The translations under genes were made by a program, and so were the position numbers. From assembly GCA_900545805.1 (NCBI GenBank), contig URAL01000017.1:1-34105 (forward strand): 34,105 bases of DNA, in the 5' to 3' direction. Below the pieces are notes generated by a model. It searched no databases. It had not been told where the DNA came from and saw nothing but the letters and a program-made list of their open reading frames with translations. Origin of the DNA: an uncultured Eubacteriales bacterium (GTDB lineage: Bacteria > Bacillota > Clostridia > Oscillospirales > Oscillospiraceae). Below are positions 23,267 to 31,461 of the stretch, piece by piece. Within the stretch, counting starts at the first letter, position 1; every line of letters starts with the position of its first letter.

Positions 23267-23357
23267 GCGAGGATTGTGGCGTTCTGTTCCGTCGTAATCG
23301 TTAAACAGCCGGGTAATCGTTGAACTACTGTGGGTATTCGTTAAACCGCCGAGTTCT

Positions 23358-23860
23358 GATAATACTCTTTATGAGAAAATCGGCGATGAAGTGCATCCTT
23401 TGGATACTCCCCTTTGATATTCCTGAAAGCTGGGAGTGAAAGTGAATTCGATTTAAAGATTTAGTCGACTATTCGATGGGAAAAACGCCTCCGCGGAAAG
23501 AGACGGAATATTGGAGCAACGGTACGCTTCCTTGGGTTTCTATTGCGGATTTGGTGGCAGATGGGACTGTAACGTAACCAAAGAATGTGTCAATAGCTTT
23601 GCTACCGAAAACACATTTAGAGGAAAAATCAGCAAGGCTGGTACCTTGTTGATGAGTTTCAAGTTGACGGTCGGAAAGGTATCGATATTGGGAATCGTTG
23701 CATTTCATAACGAAGCCATCATTTCAATATACCCGTTTGTTGACCCCGATAAAATAACCACAATGTTCCTGTTCGCTACGTTGCCGCTTCTCTCGCAAAG
23801 CGGCAATACAAAATCGGCAATCAAGGGTAACACTCTTAATTCGAATAGCTTAAATCGGAA
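23358..23860 (+). pseudogene. Decayed type I restriction-modification specificity subunit (hsdS remnant)
   Basis: Conceptual translation across frames gives a recognisable HsdS target-recognition half: YEKIGDEVHP, then FDIPESWE, then RFKDLVDYSMGKTPPRKETE, YWSNGTLPWVSIADL, VTKECVNSFATENTF, KAGTLLMSFKLTVGKV and KSAIKGNTLNSNSLN. There is a frameshift near 23,410, two in-frame stops at 23,437 and 23,443, and another stop plus frameshift at about 23,575. The similarity ends abruptly near 23,860, before the central conserved region. Only one recognition domain remains; hsdM and hsdR are absent. The relic of a restriction system cannot be functional. A short inverted repeat (AGGCATT/AATGCCT) lies in the junk between it and the response regulator. 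Confidence 0.85.
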
Positions 23861-23980
23861 ATCTCCCTGTTCGTCAAGTTTGTATAAACGCAGGCATTGC
23901 TTGCCAAGTATAACGTCTCAGACGCGGCTTCTTCTTTTCAATAAATGCCTGTGGCTGTATAAGCAGAAAATCAAATTCCA

Positions 23981-24607
23981 TCATTCTTCCGCCAGATCGG
24001 CAACCAGCTTGATGTCGCTGACCGCCAGAGCAAGCTGAAGCTTGTTTTCAAATCCGGTTTTTTGCAGCATATTTGCCACATGGAATTTGACCGTTGACAC
24101 CTCGCAGCTCATCTCCGCCGCGATGCGTGCGTAGGTCAGTCCCCGCAGCAGATGCCGCAGAACTTTCAATTCCGTCTTTGTAAATTCCGTGCTTTTTGCC
24201 ATGCCGATTTCGACCGTCGGAGGCGCGTCCGGAAAGATGTGCTCACCCGCCATCGTCTGACGGACGACATCCATCAAACGCTTCTGCGCAGAGTCCTTGT
24301 ACCACAGGCTGTCGGCTCCTGACTTCTTTGCCTCGTCCAGAACGGCACCGTCGATCAGCGAGGTCACAACAATGATTTTGCTCTTCGGCTGTATGGCTTT
24401 GATCTGGCGAACGGCAGTCAGCCCGTTCTCACGGTTCTCCGTTTGCACATCCATCAAAATCAGATCGACAGAATTTATTCGGCACATCTCAACCGCCTGC
24501 TTTGCGCCGGGAATGGACGCTATGATCCGGCATCCCTCCTCGGCACGGAAATAGCTTTCCAGCAAACTGCGGATCATGGTCTGGTCTTCAACGATCATTA
24601 CTCTCAT
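23981..24607 (-). CDS. NarL/LuxR-type response regulator
   Basis: This encodes 208 residues. The receiver has acidic residues E7/D8, phospho-acceptor D53 (LILMDVQTEN), T82 (VVTSL) and K104 (WYKDS), all expected positions present. A LuxR-type HTH occupies about 140-200 (FTKTELKVLRHLLRGLTYAR, then VSTVKFHVANMLQKTGF). It should bind DNA once phosphorylated by the kinase encoded just upstream, whose reading frame overlaps its first 20 bases. By location its likely targets include the divergent receiver-like gene and the SLH surface protein gene; this is inference. Confidence 0.93.
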   Translation of the reverse strand: MRVMIVEDQTMIRSLLESYFRAEEGCRIIASIPGAKQAVEMCRINSVDLILMDVQTENRENGLTAVRQIKAIQPKSKIIVVTSLIDGAVLDEAKKSGADSLWYKDSAQKRLMDVVRQTMAGEHIFPDAPPTVEIGMAKSTEFTKTELKVLRHLLRGLTYARIAAEMSCEVSTVKFHVANMLQKTGFENKLQLALAVSDIKLVADLAEE

Positions 24608-25556
24608 GTACTGCTTCCTCCTGTTCCGGCAGACTGAGCATCAGCTTAAACCGAGGGATACTCTGAACCTCCATTTTGCCGCCTGCTTCTTCTATGCGTT
24701 GACGCAGCATGGAAAGACCTCCGCCCTCTGTGATTTTTTCCTTCGGCGCTGCGCCGTTATTGGTCAGAGATATCTCCATACAGCCCGGTTTCCGCCAAAA
24801 GAACACATACAACTCTGTTCCGTCTGCGTGACGGACACAGTTCGCCGCACATTCGCAGATCGCCAGCGCGCTGAGTGCGCACATCCGCTGCGTTTGCGGC
24901 TCATTCCCTGTCAGCAGAACTCTAACGCCCAGCTCTCCCGCTCGTTTTTTCGCCGCCTTCAGCGGTTCGGATTGCGCCGTTATTTGGCCGGAGCGATAAA
25001 GCACTGAAATTGACTGCTCCCACAGCGCCGCGTTTGCATGAATTTCCTTCTGATCCGTGTGCCGGAGCAACAACCGGCGTGCCGCGAGAATACAATGTCC
25101 AATGTCATCGTGCACGCGCAGCTTCATCGCCAGCGTCTCTTCCTGACGGATAATCTCTGGCATCTGCGCCAGCAGCCGCCGCATCCGAGCATTTGCCTCT
25201 GCCAGCTTTGCATTTTCCGCGTTCATCTGATCCTGCTTTCGGATCATCTCCGTAACGTCTGCGGCGGTGACTTGCGTATATCGGACACCCGCTTTTGTTG
25301 TGATTTGCTCCTGTGCAAAGCGCAGCGCCTTCCCGTCCGGAAAGCGGTAGATCCGAAGGCGAGGGTCCAAACAGATCACAGTTGAAGGCGGCGACTGCAG
25401 GGCGCTCTGCATCTCCGCGAGAGACTGTATGTCCCCTTTTCGCAGCCAGTTCACAATGACGAGCATCCGGCGGTTGACAAGTCGCACCACGCCGTTTTTA
25501 TCGAAGAAGCAGGCCGCGATGGGCAGACTGTCGAAGCTTTCCTTAATCCTGTCCAT
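24588..25556 (-). CDS. Soluble PAS/HisKA_3-type sensor histidine kinase
   Basis: This encodes 322 residues with no membrane helix. A PAS-like N-terminus (about 1-105; ACFFDKNGVVRLVNRRML) is followed by a coiled coil (MNAENAKLAEANARMRRLLA). The DHp helix carries H149 in KLRVHDDIGHCI, the histidine motif of the NarL-partner kinases. The ATPase domain has an N-box (CECAANCVRHADGTELYVFF) and a G-box (GGGLSMLRQRIEEAGGKMEV). It should autophosphorylate and pass phosphate to the LuxR-type regulator downstream (20-base overlap). It starts six bases after a polytopic membrane gene, which may be its signal-receiving partner. Confidence 0.9.
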   Translation of the reverse strand: MDRIKESFDSLPIAACFFDKNGVVRLVNRRMLVIVNWLRKGDIQSLAEMQSALQSPPSTVICLDPRLRIYRFPDGKALRFAQEQITTKAGVRYTQVTAADVTEMIRKQDQMNAENAKLAEANARMRRLLAQMPEIIRQEETLAMKLRVHDDIGHCILAARRLLLRHTDQKEIHANAALWEQSISVLYRSGQITAQSEPLKAAKKRAGELGVRVLLTGNEPQTQRMCALSALAICECAANCVRHADGTELYVFFWRKPGCMEISLTNNGAAPKEKITEGGGLSMLRQRIEEAGGKMEVQSIPRFKLMLSLPEQEEAVHESNDR

Positions 25557-25562
25557 ACGCCT

Positions 25563-27209
25563 TTACCCTCTCGATCTTTCCAGCTTCTGCGTCACATATT
25601 GCAGTCCGTCCTCATCCTGCTCCCATTCCAGACCCGGAAACCGTGCGCGCAGCCCGCAGAGCGGCTCCGCCGCTGAAACACAGAGAGCAATCTCCACCTG
25701 CTTACCAATCTCTATGGAGATCAGCAGCGCACGCAGCGATTCCAATGCCGCCTCCACAACCGCCTCAAACAGATCGTAGACTTGTGTTGCCTGTTCAACG
25801 GTAAGTTGACCGTCTCCTCGGACAATCGCCTTGCAGTCGGCGCCATAGACACTGATATTCTCGGAAGATTCATTGAGACACAGCCGAAGCTCCTGCACGC
25901 TGATTGCACCGCGCTGCACGCCGACAAAAATCAGATTGCTCCTACGCTTGATGTAGGTCCCGATGATGATGACCTGCCCGAGTAGGTGTCTGGCTCTGTC
26001 TGAAGCTTCCGTCTTCTGCAATTCAGCCAGCAGATCCCGCAGCATCGCGATCTGCCGGGCGGTCTGCGCCTCCATCATGTCATACAAGCGGTTTTCCTCC
26101 GTCAGCTTCAGCCATCTTGCACGCTGTGCATTCTCTACTGCCAGAACGTTGCCGGTATCACGCAGCTCATCCCTTGTCAGCTCCAGCTCCTTTCGGATCT
26201 GATTCAGCGCAGAGATGTCCTCCTTCCAGAACACCCAGCTGCGGCGCAGCTTGTGTCGCTTTAAAAGCGTATCGTCTCCCAAACGGAGGGTATCCTGCTG
26301 CATCTGCCGCAGCTCGCTTTGCGGCAAAGCCCCCTGCATGGCAACAGACACATATTGGGTGCAAAATGCATGATCCGTAATCTGGACAGGCAGGCTCGTT
26401 GCCTCAAAAAGCTCGTCGTATCCGAGGTTGGACTGAATCAGCCCGCATTGAATGCAGCATTCAAGAATGCTCGCAAAGATCAGGCACTGCGACACCGTCA
26501 TATCGCCCGCGAGAACCCAGACCCAATGGATCTTTTTAACATACGCGCAAGCATAGGCCATGGAAAGCGCAAGCGGAACCAGCGGCAGCCAGCGAATTCT
26601 CCTGCTGCGCGGGATGCGGCAGTTTTTCACCATCGAAAGAAGCGCGAACCCCGCGCACAGGGCCTCCCAAGCCAGCACGAAGAAATAGCCGCTCTCATAC
26701 CGATACGCCCGATCCGATAAAACGCCGGACGGGAAGGAAAACACCTGCTGGTGCAGATCATTGGTCAGAACGAGCAAAAGAAGCAGCAGCGTTGGAAAAT
26801 ACAGAAGCTTGGTCCATCGCGGCAGCTGAAAATCCTCTCCCTTGCCCAGTGACAGGGAAACAAAGACCGATAGCATGGGGATGAGCAGCATCGGGAAATA
26901 GTAGAAGTACCACAGCCAGCGCTCGGCATCCATGTTATCAATGGAATATTTGATTGAGCGCAGCAGGATCCACAGCACCATCAACACCGAGATTGCCAAC
27001 AGATAGCGGCGCACCTGCGTCTGCACGATGCGCATCCGGATGGAGTAGCACCACGCGCTGAACAAAAACACATAGATCCCGCTGCGCAGGTGGTTGACAG
27101 CCGAAGAATGAAAAACATGCCGGCTGGCATAGCGGAGCCACATGGCAAACGCAATGAGCGCCAACACGCCAAAGGCATATAAAAGGCTCTTTTTTGTCGC
27201 GTTACCCAT
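25563..27209 (-). CDS. Polytopic membrane sensor with degenerate histidine-kinase-like tail
   Basis: This encodes 548 residues. Residues about 1-260 hold seven to eight hydrophobic helices (for example LLYAFGVLALIAFAMWLRY and WTKLLYFPTLLLLLLVLTND), like the '7TM N-terminal region' of some clostridial kinases. Then come a PAS-like region, a coiled coil (ALNQIRKELELTRDELRDTG) and a DHp-like helix pair. No His-Asp/Glu motif is visible, and the position of the N-box reads FEAVVEAALESLRALL without the Asn. No G-box follows. It therefore looks like a pseudokinase receptor. A GTG at 27239 is in frame, but the ATG at 27209 has GGAGGGAA at ideal spacing. First gene of the operon with kinase and regulator. 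Confidence 0.85.
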   Translation of the reverse strand: MGNATKKSLLYAFGVLALIAFAMWLRYASRHVFHSSAVNHLRSGIYVFLFSAWCYSIRMRIVQTQVRRYLLAISVLMVLWILLRSIKYSIDNMDAERWLWYFYYFPMLLIPMLSVFVSLSLGKGEDFQLPRWTKLLYFPTLLLLLLVLTNDLHQQVFSFPSGVLSDRAYRYESGYFFVLAWEALCAGFALLSMVKNCRIPRSRRIRWLPLVPLALSMAYACAYVKKIHWVWVLAGDMTVSQCLIFASILECCIQCGLIQSNLGYDELFEATSLPVQITDHAFCTQYVSVAMQGALPQSELRQMQQDTLRLGDDTLLKRHKLRRSWVFWKEDISALNQIRKELELTRDELRDTGNVLAVENAQRARWLKLTEENRLYDMMEAQTARQIAMLRDLLAELQKTEASDRARHLLGQVIIIGTYIKRRSNLIFVGVQRGAISVQELRLCLNESSENISVYGADCKAIVRGDGQLTVEQATQVYDLFEAVVEAALESLRALLISIEIGKQVEIALCVSAAEPLCGLRARFPGLEWEQDEDGLQYVTQKLERSRG

Positions 27210-27245
27210 ATCGATTCCCTCCGTACTCTGCACATTCACATGAAT

Positions 27246-27273
27246 AGTGTACCATACGGACGGAAAAAGGCAA
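27246..27273 (-). promoter_or_regulatory. Promoter of the membrane sensor-kinase-regulator operon
   Basis: On the minus strand TTGCCT (27273-27268), 16 bases, TACACT (27251-27246), with TG one base upstream of the -10 box (extended -10). The leader to the ATG is about 30 bases. The rest of the 190-base divergent region shows an AATCGG/CCGATT inverted repeat around 27,346-27,380, a possible operator. Confidence 0.5.
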
Positions 27274-27430
27274 CACGGTTTTGCCCATTTCCTGAAGATA
27301 ATCGAGATGGGGCGGGAGCTTTGAAAAAATAATTGCAGACCCTATCCAATCGGCGGGGGCAAAACGGGGCGATACCGATTAAAATAAAGAGGGAATATGC
27401 AAAGGAAGCGAAAGGCGGTGGAAAACACAG

Positions 27431-27814
27431 ATGCGAAGGATTGTACTAGATATGAAAGGCGGCCTTTTGGCGGAGGCAGTCGTGCAATCGCTTTCGGGAT
27501 GCGACATGGATTTTCTTGTCTACCGTTCTTCAAAGCCGGAGGAAACGCTTGCTCTGTGCCGTACCTGCCGTGCCAACGTGTTGGTGATGGAGGTCATCCG
27601 ACAGGGTATCTGGAAGCTGAGCGAGCGACTCAGGCTCTGCAGTGCTGTAAGGCAGCTCGGTTGGGCCTGTAAGGTTCTGCTTCTGGTAGATGAGACCACG
27701 GACGAACTGCTTGCCTCAGAGGTGCGGCAGACGGTGAAGGATCAGCTCGCCGATAGTTTTATCTATGCGTCGGTATCCCCAACCTACCTCGCGGGGGTAA
27801 TCGACACGCTTTGA
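27431..27814 (+). CDS. Stand-alone receiver-like protein with Asp-to-Glu at the phospho site
   Basis: This encodes 127 residues, the size of one receiver domain, with no output domain. Alignment by eye with the response regulator in the same locus gives: LVMEV with E54 where that protein has LMDV with D53; LLLVDET where it has VVTSL; and ADSFIYASVSPTYL where it has ADSLWYKDSAQKRL, so the conserved Lys is Ala113. The N-terminal acidic pair is also missing. I read it as a pseudo-receiver, perhaps locked in a phosphorylated-like state. It is divergent from the sensor operon and precedes the SLH gene. The ribosome site is weak (GGTGG). Function is inferred only. Confidence 0.75.
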   Translation: MRRIVLDMKGGLLAEAVVQSLSGCDMDFLVYRSSKPEETLALCRTCRANVLVMEVIRQGIWKLSERLRLCSAVRQLGWACKVLLLVDETTDELLASEVRQTVKDQLADSFIYASVSPTYLAGVIDTL

Positions 27815-28030
27815 AAGGATGGGTGAAAAATGAAAAAACTTTGGGCATACCGAAGGCGGGGAAAGAAGTACATAAAAGCTGGATAAATGAAACCGGCATT
27901 GGGTACAACCGGAGGCGTGTCGGCCGATGAGCCGAAAGCGTATTTGCTTGCAAGGCGATCGCCGAAAACGTTTCTTTGATACCAAGTATCTGACGGACTC
28001 AATTAATACAATGTAAAAGGAGAAAGCAAG
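27815..28030 (+). other. Leader of the SLH protein gene, probably structured
   Basis: These 216 bases contain several potential hairpins: TCGGC/GCCGA (about 27,918-27,935), the palindrome GGCGATCGCC (about 27,955-27,964) and GATAC/GTATC (about 27,978-27,990). A possible 18-codon frame starts at 27,830. I could not match it to a riboswitch family. It ends in the strong AAGGAGA site for the SLH gene. Confidence 0.4.
27830..27886 (+). other. Possible 18-codon basic peptide ORF
   Basis: ATG at 27830 opens MKKLWAYRRRGKKYIKAG, highly basic, 15 bases after the receiver-like gene, with GGATGGGTG upstream at a usable distance. Too short to judge; it could be a leader peptide or chance. Confidence 0.2.
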
Positions 28031-31000
28031 ATGAAATCAACCACACAACGCAGGATGTTCAGCTTACTGCTTGCATTGGTAATGCTGTTCAGCCTCCTCC
28101 CCGCCTTGGGGAGCACCGCCTCTGCCGCCGGCAGCGGCACCACCGAAAGCAATCCGAAAATCGTTACCACCTATGCAGAGCTCAGCTCCGCCCTGAGCTC
28201 CGGCACAGCCTATGTCAAGCTCGGCGCCAACATTAACACCAAGGGACTCAACGACGGCGCGGGATATACCAAGTCCATCCAACAGACCGGAACGGTTCAA
28301 CTGGATCTTGACGGCTATTCCGTGACCTTTTTCAGCAGAACCTCTCCGCTCCCGGCTGCCATCCGCGTGAAGGGCGACCTGTCGGTCAAGGACAGCCGCG
28401 GCGGCGGCAAGCTCTACATCGACGCCAATCCCAATACGGCCAGCAGCAAGCAGGTGCTGATCCACGCCGAGACCGGAAGCTTCACGCTCAACAGCGGGCG
28501 GATCGGCGTCGATAACGGTCTTGCCAAAAACAGCATTGTGGTCGTCGAGGGCAAGGGCGACGCGAAGGTCGTCTTTAACGGCGGCAAGGTCGACGCCATC
28601 TCCCCGAAGGTCGGCATCCCCTATGTCTATTCCGCCCTGCTGTCGTCCAACTGCAAGGCCGAATTCAACGGCGGCGAGTTCGAGGGGCTGGTCGGCTTCA
28701 CCTACGCCACCCGGACGGACGGGATAAGCAAGCCGAAAGCCGTGATCAACGGCGGCAAGTTCAAGGGCGGTATCGTCGTTAAAAAGGGCAGCGAGACCAT
28801 CACGGAGGGGCGGTCTTTCCCCATCAGCATCCGCGGCGGCAGCTTCGGCCGCGGCCTCTTCACGGAGAATTTCGCGCTCAGCAGCAGCGAGCAGACCCTG
28901 GAAAACTTTGCCTTTGCCGCAATATTCCCGGAGAGGACCGCTCTGCTTCGCCCCGACGAGCGGACCCGCCTGATCTACCGTCAGAAGGACGTCAAGACCG
29001 AATACATGGCCAACTCCGTCTCGAAAGAGTACCTCATCGCCCTGTCAACCAAGAATCTTGACGACTATAAGCGCGTCGCCTTCTCGTCCTACAGCGGCAC
29101 GGCCTATACCGACGTCTGCACCAATGCCTTCGGTCTGGTCAAGGTGGAGGTCAACGGTGAGCCGGCCTATGTTCCGCACCAGATGGACGTGACGGGCGGC
29201 TACAACGGCGCTCCGCTGTACATGGTCAATCCGAACAAGCGGCTCCGGTTCTACTGGAACCCCCTGCCGCAGGCGATGAGGGACGCAGGCTACAGACAGA
29301 AGATCAAGTACACGCTCAACGGTACGGATTATCCCGTCACCGCCAGCAGCTACAATAACAATCTCTTGTTTCAGATTATCCCTGTGAATAGCTATAGCTA
29401 CCAGACGGAGGTGCAGAAGCTGGCGATCACCGTTGAGCTTTATAAGGACGGCGAGCCGCTGACTCTGAGCGGCGCTTCCAATGCGTTCCTGATGCGCTAC
29501 CGGATGATGTCGGAGACCGATGTCGCCATTCCCGAGGTCACGCTGACGGTGAAGGACGGCGACCTGACCGCCACCTCCGCCGCGACCGACAGCCCGATTA
29601 CCGTCTCCGAGGGCGAAGACTGCACCGTTAACAGTCAGGTGAACTGGGCGGACAACGGAGATGTGCGCAACAAGAGCGTGGTTCTGAAGGCGAAGCAAGG
29701 CTTCTATCTGACGAAGGACACGAAATTCAACGTCGCCGGGGCGAGCAGCATCACGGCAAAGTGGCTCTACAGCACGGACGGCGGTCAGACCTGCGTCGTC
29801 GGCGTGGAGGCGAAGGAGTGCGAGCTGATCACCGAGGCAAAGGGCATCGTGCGCGGTCTGGTCTATTATAATCGCGTCAACGACATCTATGTGGAGTCGT
29901 ATGAGCCGAGCAAATACACCATCACCGTCAAGAAGGTCAGCGAATACATCCGCTCCTCCGGCTCTACTATCTATGACAGCTTCCTGTGGCCGGATGAGCT
30001 GCTCGACGAGACCGGCGCCCCCTATTATCTCTACTGCACAGTCGAGGCAAAGCCCGGCTATGTGTTCCGCAGCGGCACCGGAACGCTGAAATATGCCAAT
30101 GAGGAGTGGAAGCCCGGAAAATGGGCGGGGGCCATTTGGAACGACGATTGGACCGACATGGACAACATCAGCGCCGGCGCGTGCTATAAGCTGCACGACG
30201 AGTCAGACACCAATATGGGCGGCCTTTGGCTGAACCGGCTCGAGCTGACCAGCCTGAATCTGTCCGTGAAGGCACCTGTCGCAGGCGAAAGCCCCGCACC
30301 GGGCAGTGACTACTGCAAGATCGACGGCCTGCCGCCGTATATGACGCTCGAGCGCGTCGATTGGCTGAAGTGCTATGACGACTGGACCTACTATTCCGAT
30401 AAGCCCTTTACCTTCCGGGCAGGAAAAACGTCGGACGGTGAGAGCTGCGAATACCAGTGCTTTATCTATGTCTCCTATGACCTTAGCGGCGTCGGGGTCG
30501 CGAAGGGTGCCAAGTTCTACCTCAACGACACGCCGTGCAAGCTGGACTGGGAGAAAAAGTTCTTCTGGACTGAAACCATGACCGCCGAGGGCACCCCCGT
30601 GCAGGAGGATCCCGTTATCACGGCCAAGGCAGGCGCCAACGGCACAATCACGCCCTCCGGCAACGTCACCGTCAAGGCCGGCGCGGATCAAGCCTTTGCC
30701 ATCCAACCGAACAGCGGCTATACCGTGTCCAAGGTGCTGGTAGACGGAACGGACGTCGGCGCGGTGACGTCGTACACCTTCAAGAACGTCACGGCCAACC
30801 ATACCATCGAGGTGGTTTTTGCGAAGGTGGAAGCAAAGCCGACCAATCCCTTCGTCGACGTTGCCGAGGGAACATACTACTATGACCCGGTGCTTTGGGC
30901 GGTGGCAAACGGCATTACCTCCGGCGTGAATGCGACGCATTTTGACCCGAACGGTACCTGTACGCGTGCACATGCCGTGACCTTCCTGTGGAGAGCTGCG

Positions 31001-31372
31001 GGACAGCCGGAGCCGAAAACGACGCAAATGCCGTTTAAGGACGTGAAGGCAGGCAGCTACTACGAAAAGGCCGTGCTCTGGGCCGTGGAAAACAAGATCA
31101 CCAATGGTACCAGTACCACCACCTTCAGCCCGGACGAAAACTGCACCCGCGCGCAGATCGTCACCTTCCTTTGGCGCAGTGAGGGCGAGCCATATGCCAG
31201 CGATAGCAATAACCCGTTCACGGACATCGCATCAGACTACTACATGGATGCCGTTTTCTGGGCAGTCAAGGAAGGCATTACAAACGGCACCACCCCCACG
31301 ACCTTCAGTCCGAACGATAGGTGCACCCGTGCGCAGATCGTCACCTTTATCTACCGCGCAATGCATCTCTGA
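28031..31372 (+). CDS. Secreted surface protein with three SLH domains
   Basis: This encodes 1113 residues. The signal peptide spans residues 1-34 (basic start, LLLALVMLFSLLPALG, cleavage near ASAAG). Residues about 40-290 look like a right-handed beta-helix with recurring 'NGGKF' turns (FNGGKVDAIS, FNGGEFEGLV, INGGKFKGGI). The middle is unassigned beta-rich sequence. Residues 861-938 form a B-repeat-like domain (GANGTITPSGNVTVKAGADQ). Three SLH domains follow at about 939-999, 1000-1054 and 1061-1113, each with the TFSPxxxCTRAQxVTFLWR-type core. SLH domains anchor to pyruvylated secondary wall polymer. No LPXTG or catalytic motif is seen. AAGGAGA precedes the ATG. Probably an adhesin or surface-layer accessory controlled by the adjacent sensor genes. 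Confidence 0.93.
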   Translation: MKSTTQRRMFSLLLALVMLFSLLPALGSTASAAGSGTTESNPKIVTTYAELSSALSSGTAYVKLGANINTKGLNDGAGYTKSIQQTGTVQLDLDGYSVTFFSRTSPLPAAIRVKGDLSVKDSRGGGKLYIDANPNTASSKQVLIHAETGSFTLNSGRIGVDNGLAKNSIVVVEGKGDAKVVFNGGKVDAISPKVGIPYVYSALLSSNCKAEFNGGEFEGLVGFTYATRTDGISKPKAVINGGKFKGGIVVKKGSETITEGRSFPISIRGGSFGRGLFTENFALSSSEQTLENFAFAAIFPERTALLRPDERTRLIYRQKDVKTEYMANSVSKEYLIALSTKNLDDYKRVAFSSYSGTAYTDVCTNAFGLVKVEVNGEPAYVPHQMDVTGGYNGAPLYMVNPNKRLRFYWNPLPQAMRDAGYRQKIKYTLNGTDYPVTASSYNNNLLFQIIPVNSYSYQTEVQKLAITVELYKDGEPLTLSGASNAFLMRYRMMSETDVAIPEVTLTVKDGDLTATSAATDSPITVSEGEDCTVNSQVNWADNGDVRNKSVVLKAKQGFYLTKDTKFNVAGASSITAKWLYSTDGGQTCVVGVEAKECELITEAKGIVRGLVYYNRVNDIYVESYEPSKYTITVKKVSEYIRSSGSTIYDSFLWPDELLDETGAPYYLYCTVEAKPGYVFRSGTGTLKYANEEWKPGKWAGAIWNDDWTDMDNISAGACYKLHDESDTNMGGLWLNRLELTSLNLSVKAPVAGESPAPGSDYCKIDGLPPYMTLERVDWLKCYDDWTYYSDKPFTFRAGKTSDGESCEYQCFIYVSYDLSGVGVAKGAKFYLNDTPCKLDWEKKFFWTETMTAEGTPVQEDPVITAKAGANGTITPSGNVTVKAGADQAFAIQPNSGYTVSKVLVDGTDVGAVTSYTFKNVTANHTIEVVFAKVEAKPTNPFVDVAEGTYYYDPVLWAVANGITSGVNATHFDPNGTCTRAHAVTFLWRAAGQPEPKTTQMPFKDVKAGSYYEKAVLWAVENKITNGTSTTTFSPDENCTRAQIVTFLWRSEGEPYASDSNNPFTDIASDYYMDAVFWAVKEGITNGTTPTTFSPNDRCTRAQIVTFIYRAMHL

Positions 31373-31382
31373 CCGTGAAAGA

Positions 31383-31404
31383 GCGCGGCGGGTAACCGCC
31401 GCGC
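31383..31404 (+). terminator. GC-rich hairpin after the SLH gene
   Basis: GCGCGGCGG (31383-31391) pairs perfectly with CCGCCGCGC (31396-31404) around a 4-base loop, ten bases after the stop. No T-run follows, so termination efficiency is uncertain. Confidence 0.55.
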
Positions 31405-31461
31405 ATGACACGAAAGCACAATGTAAAATCATACTACTTTACAGTATAAGGAGTGGTTATA

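Noticed and set aside
23511..24038. 175-codon frame as an intact gene
   Set aside because: It covers only part of an HsdS recognition domain, begins out of frame with the upstream half and continues antisense into the response regulator.
27397..27672. 91-codon frame with a good AGAGGGA site overlapping the receiver-like gene
   Set aside because: Its composition (Arg/Cys/Gly rich, no motif) is that of an out-of-frame shadow; the 127-residue frame shows receiver-like pattern instead.
27890..28000. c-di-GMP or fluoride riboswitch, or hammerhead ribozyme, in the SLH leader
   Set aside because: Short look-alikes (AAACCGGC, GGCGAT...CGCC, CGATGA...GAAA) occur, but the conserved cores GGACGCAAAGCC, the fluoride pseudoknot and CUGAUGA are not complete.
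29045..30196. 383-codon minus-strand frame within the SLH gene
   Set aside because: Antisense shadow of a GC-rich gene; no ribosome site or domain, while the plus-strand protein has a signal peptide and SLH domains.
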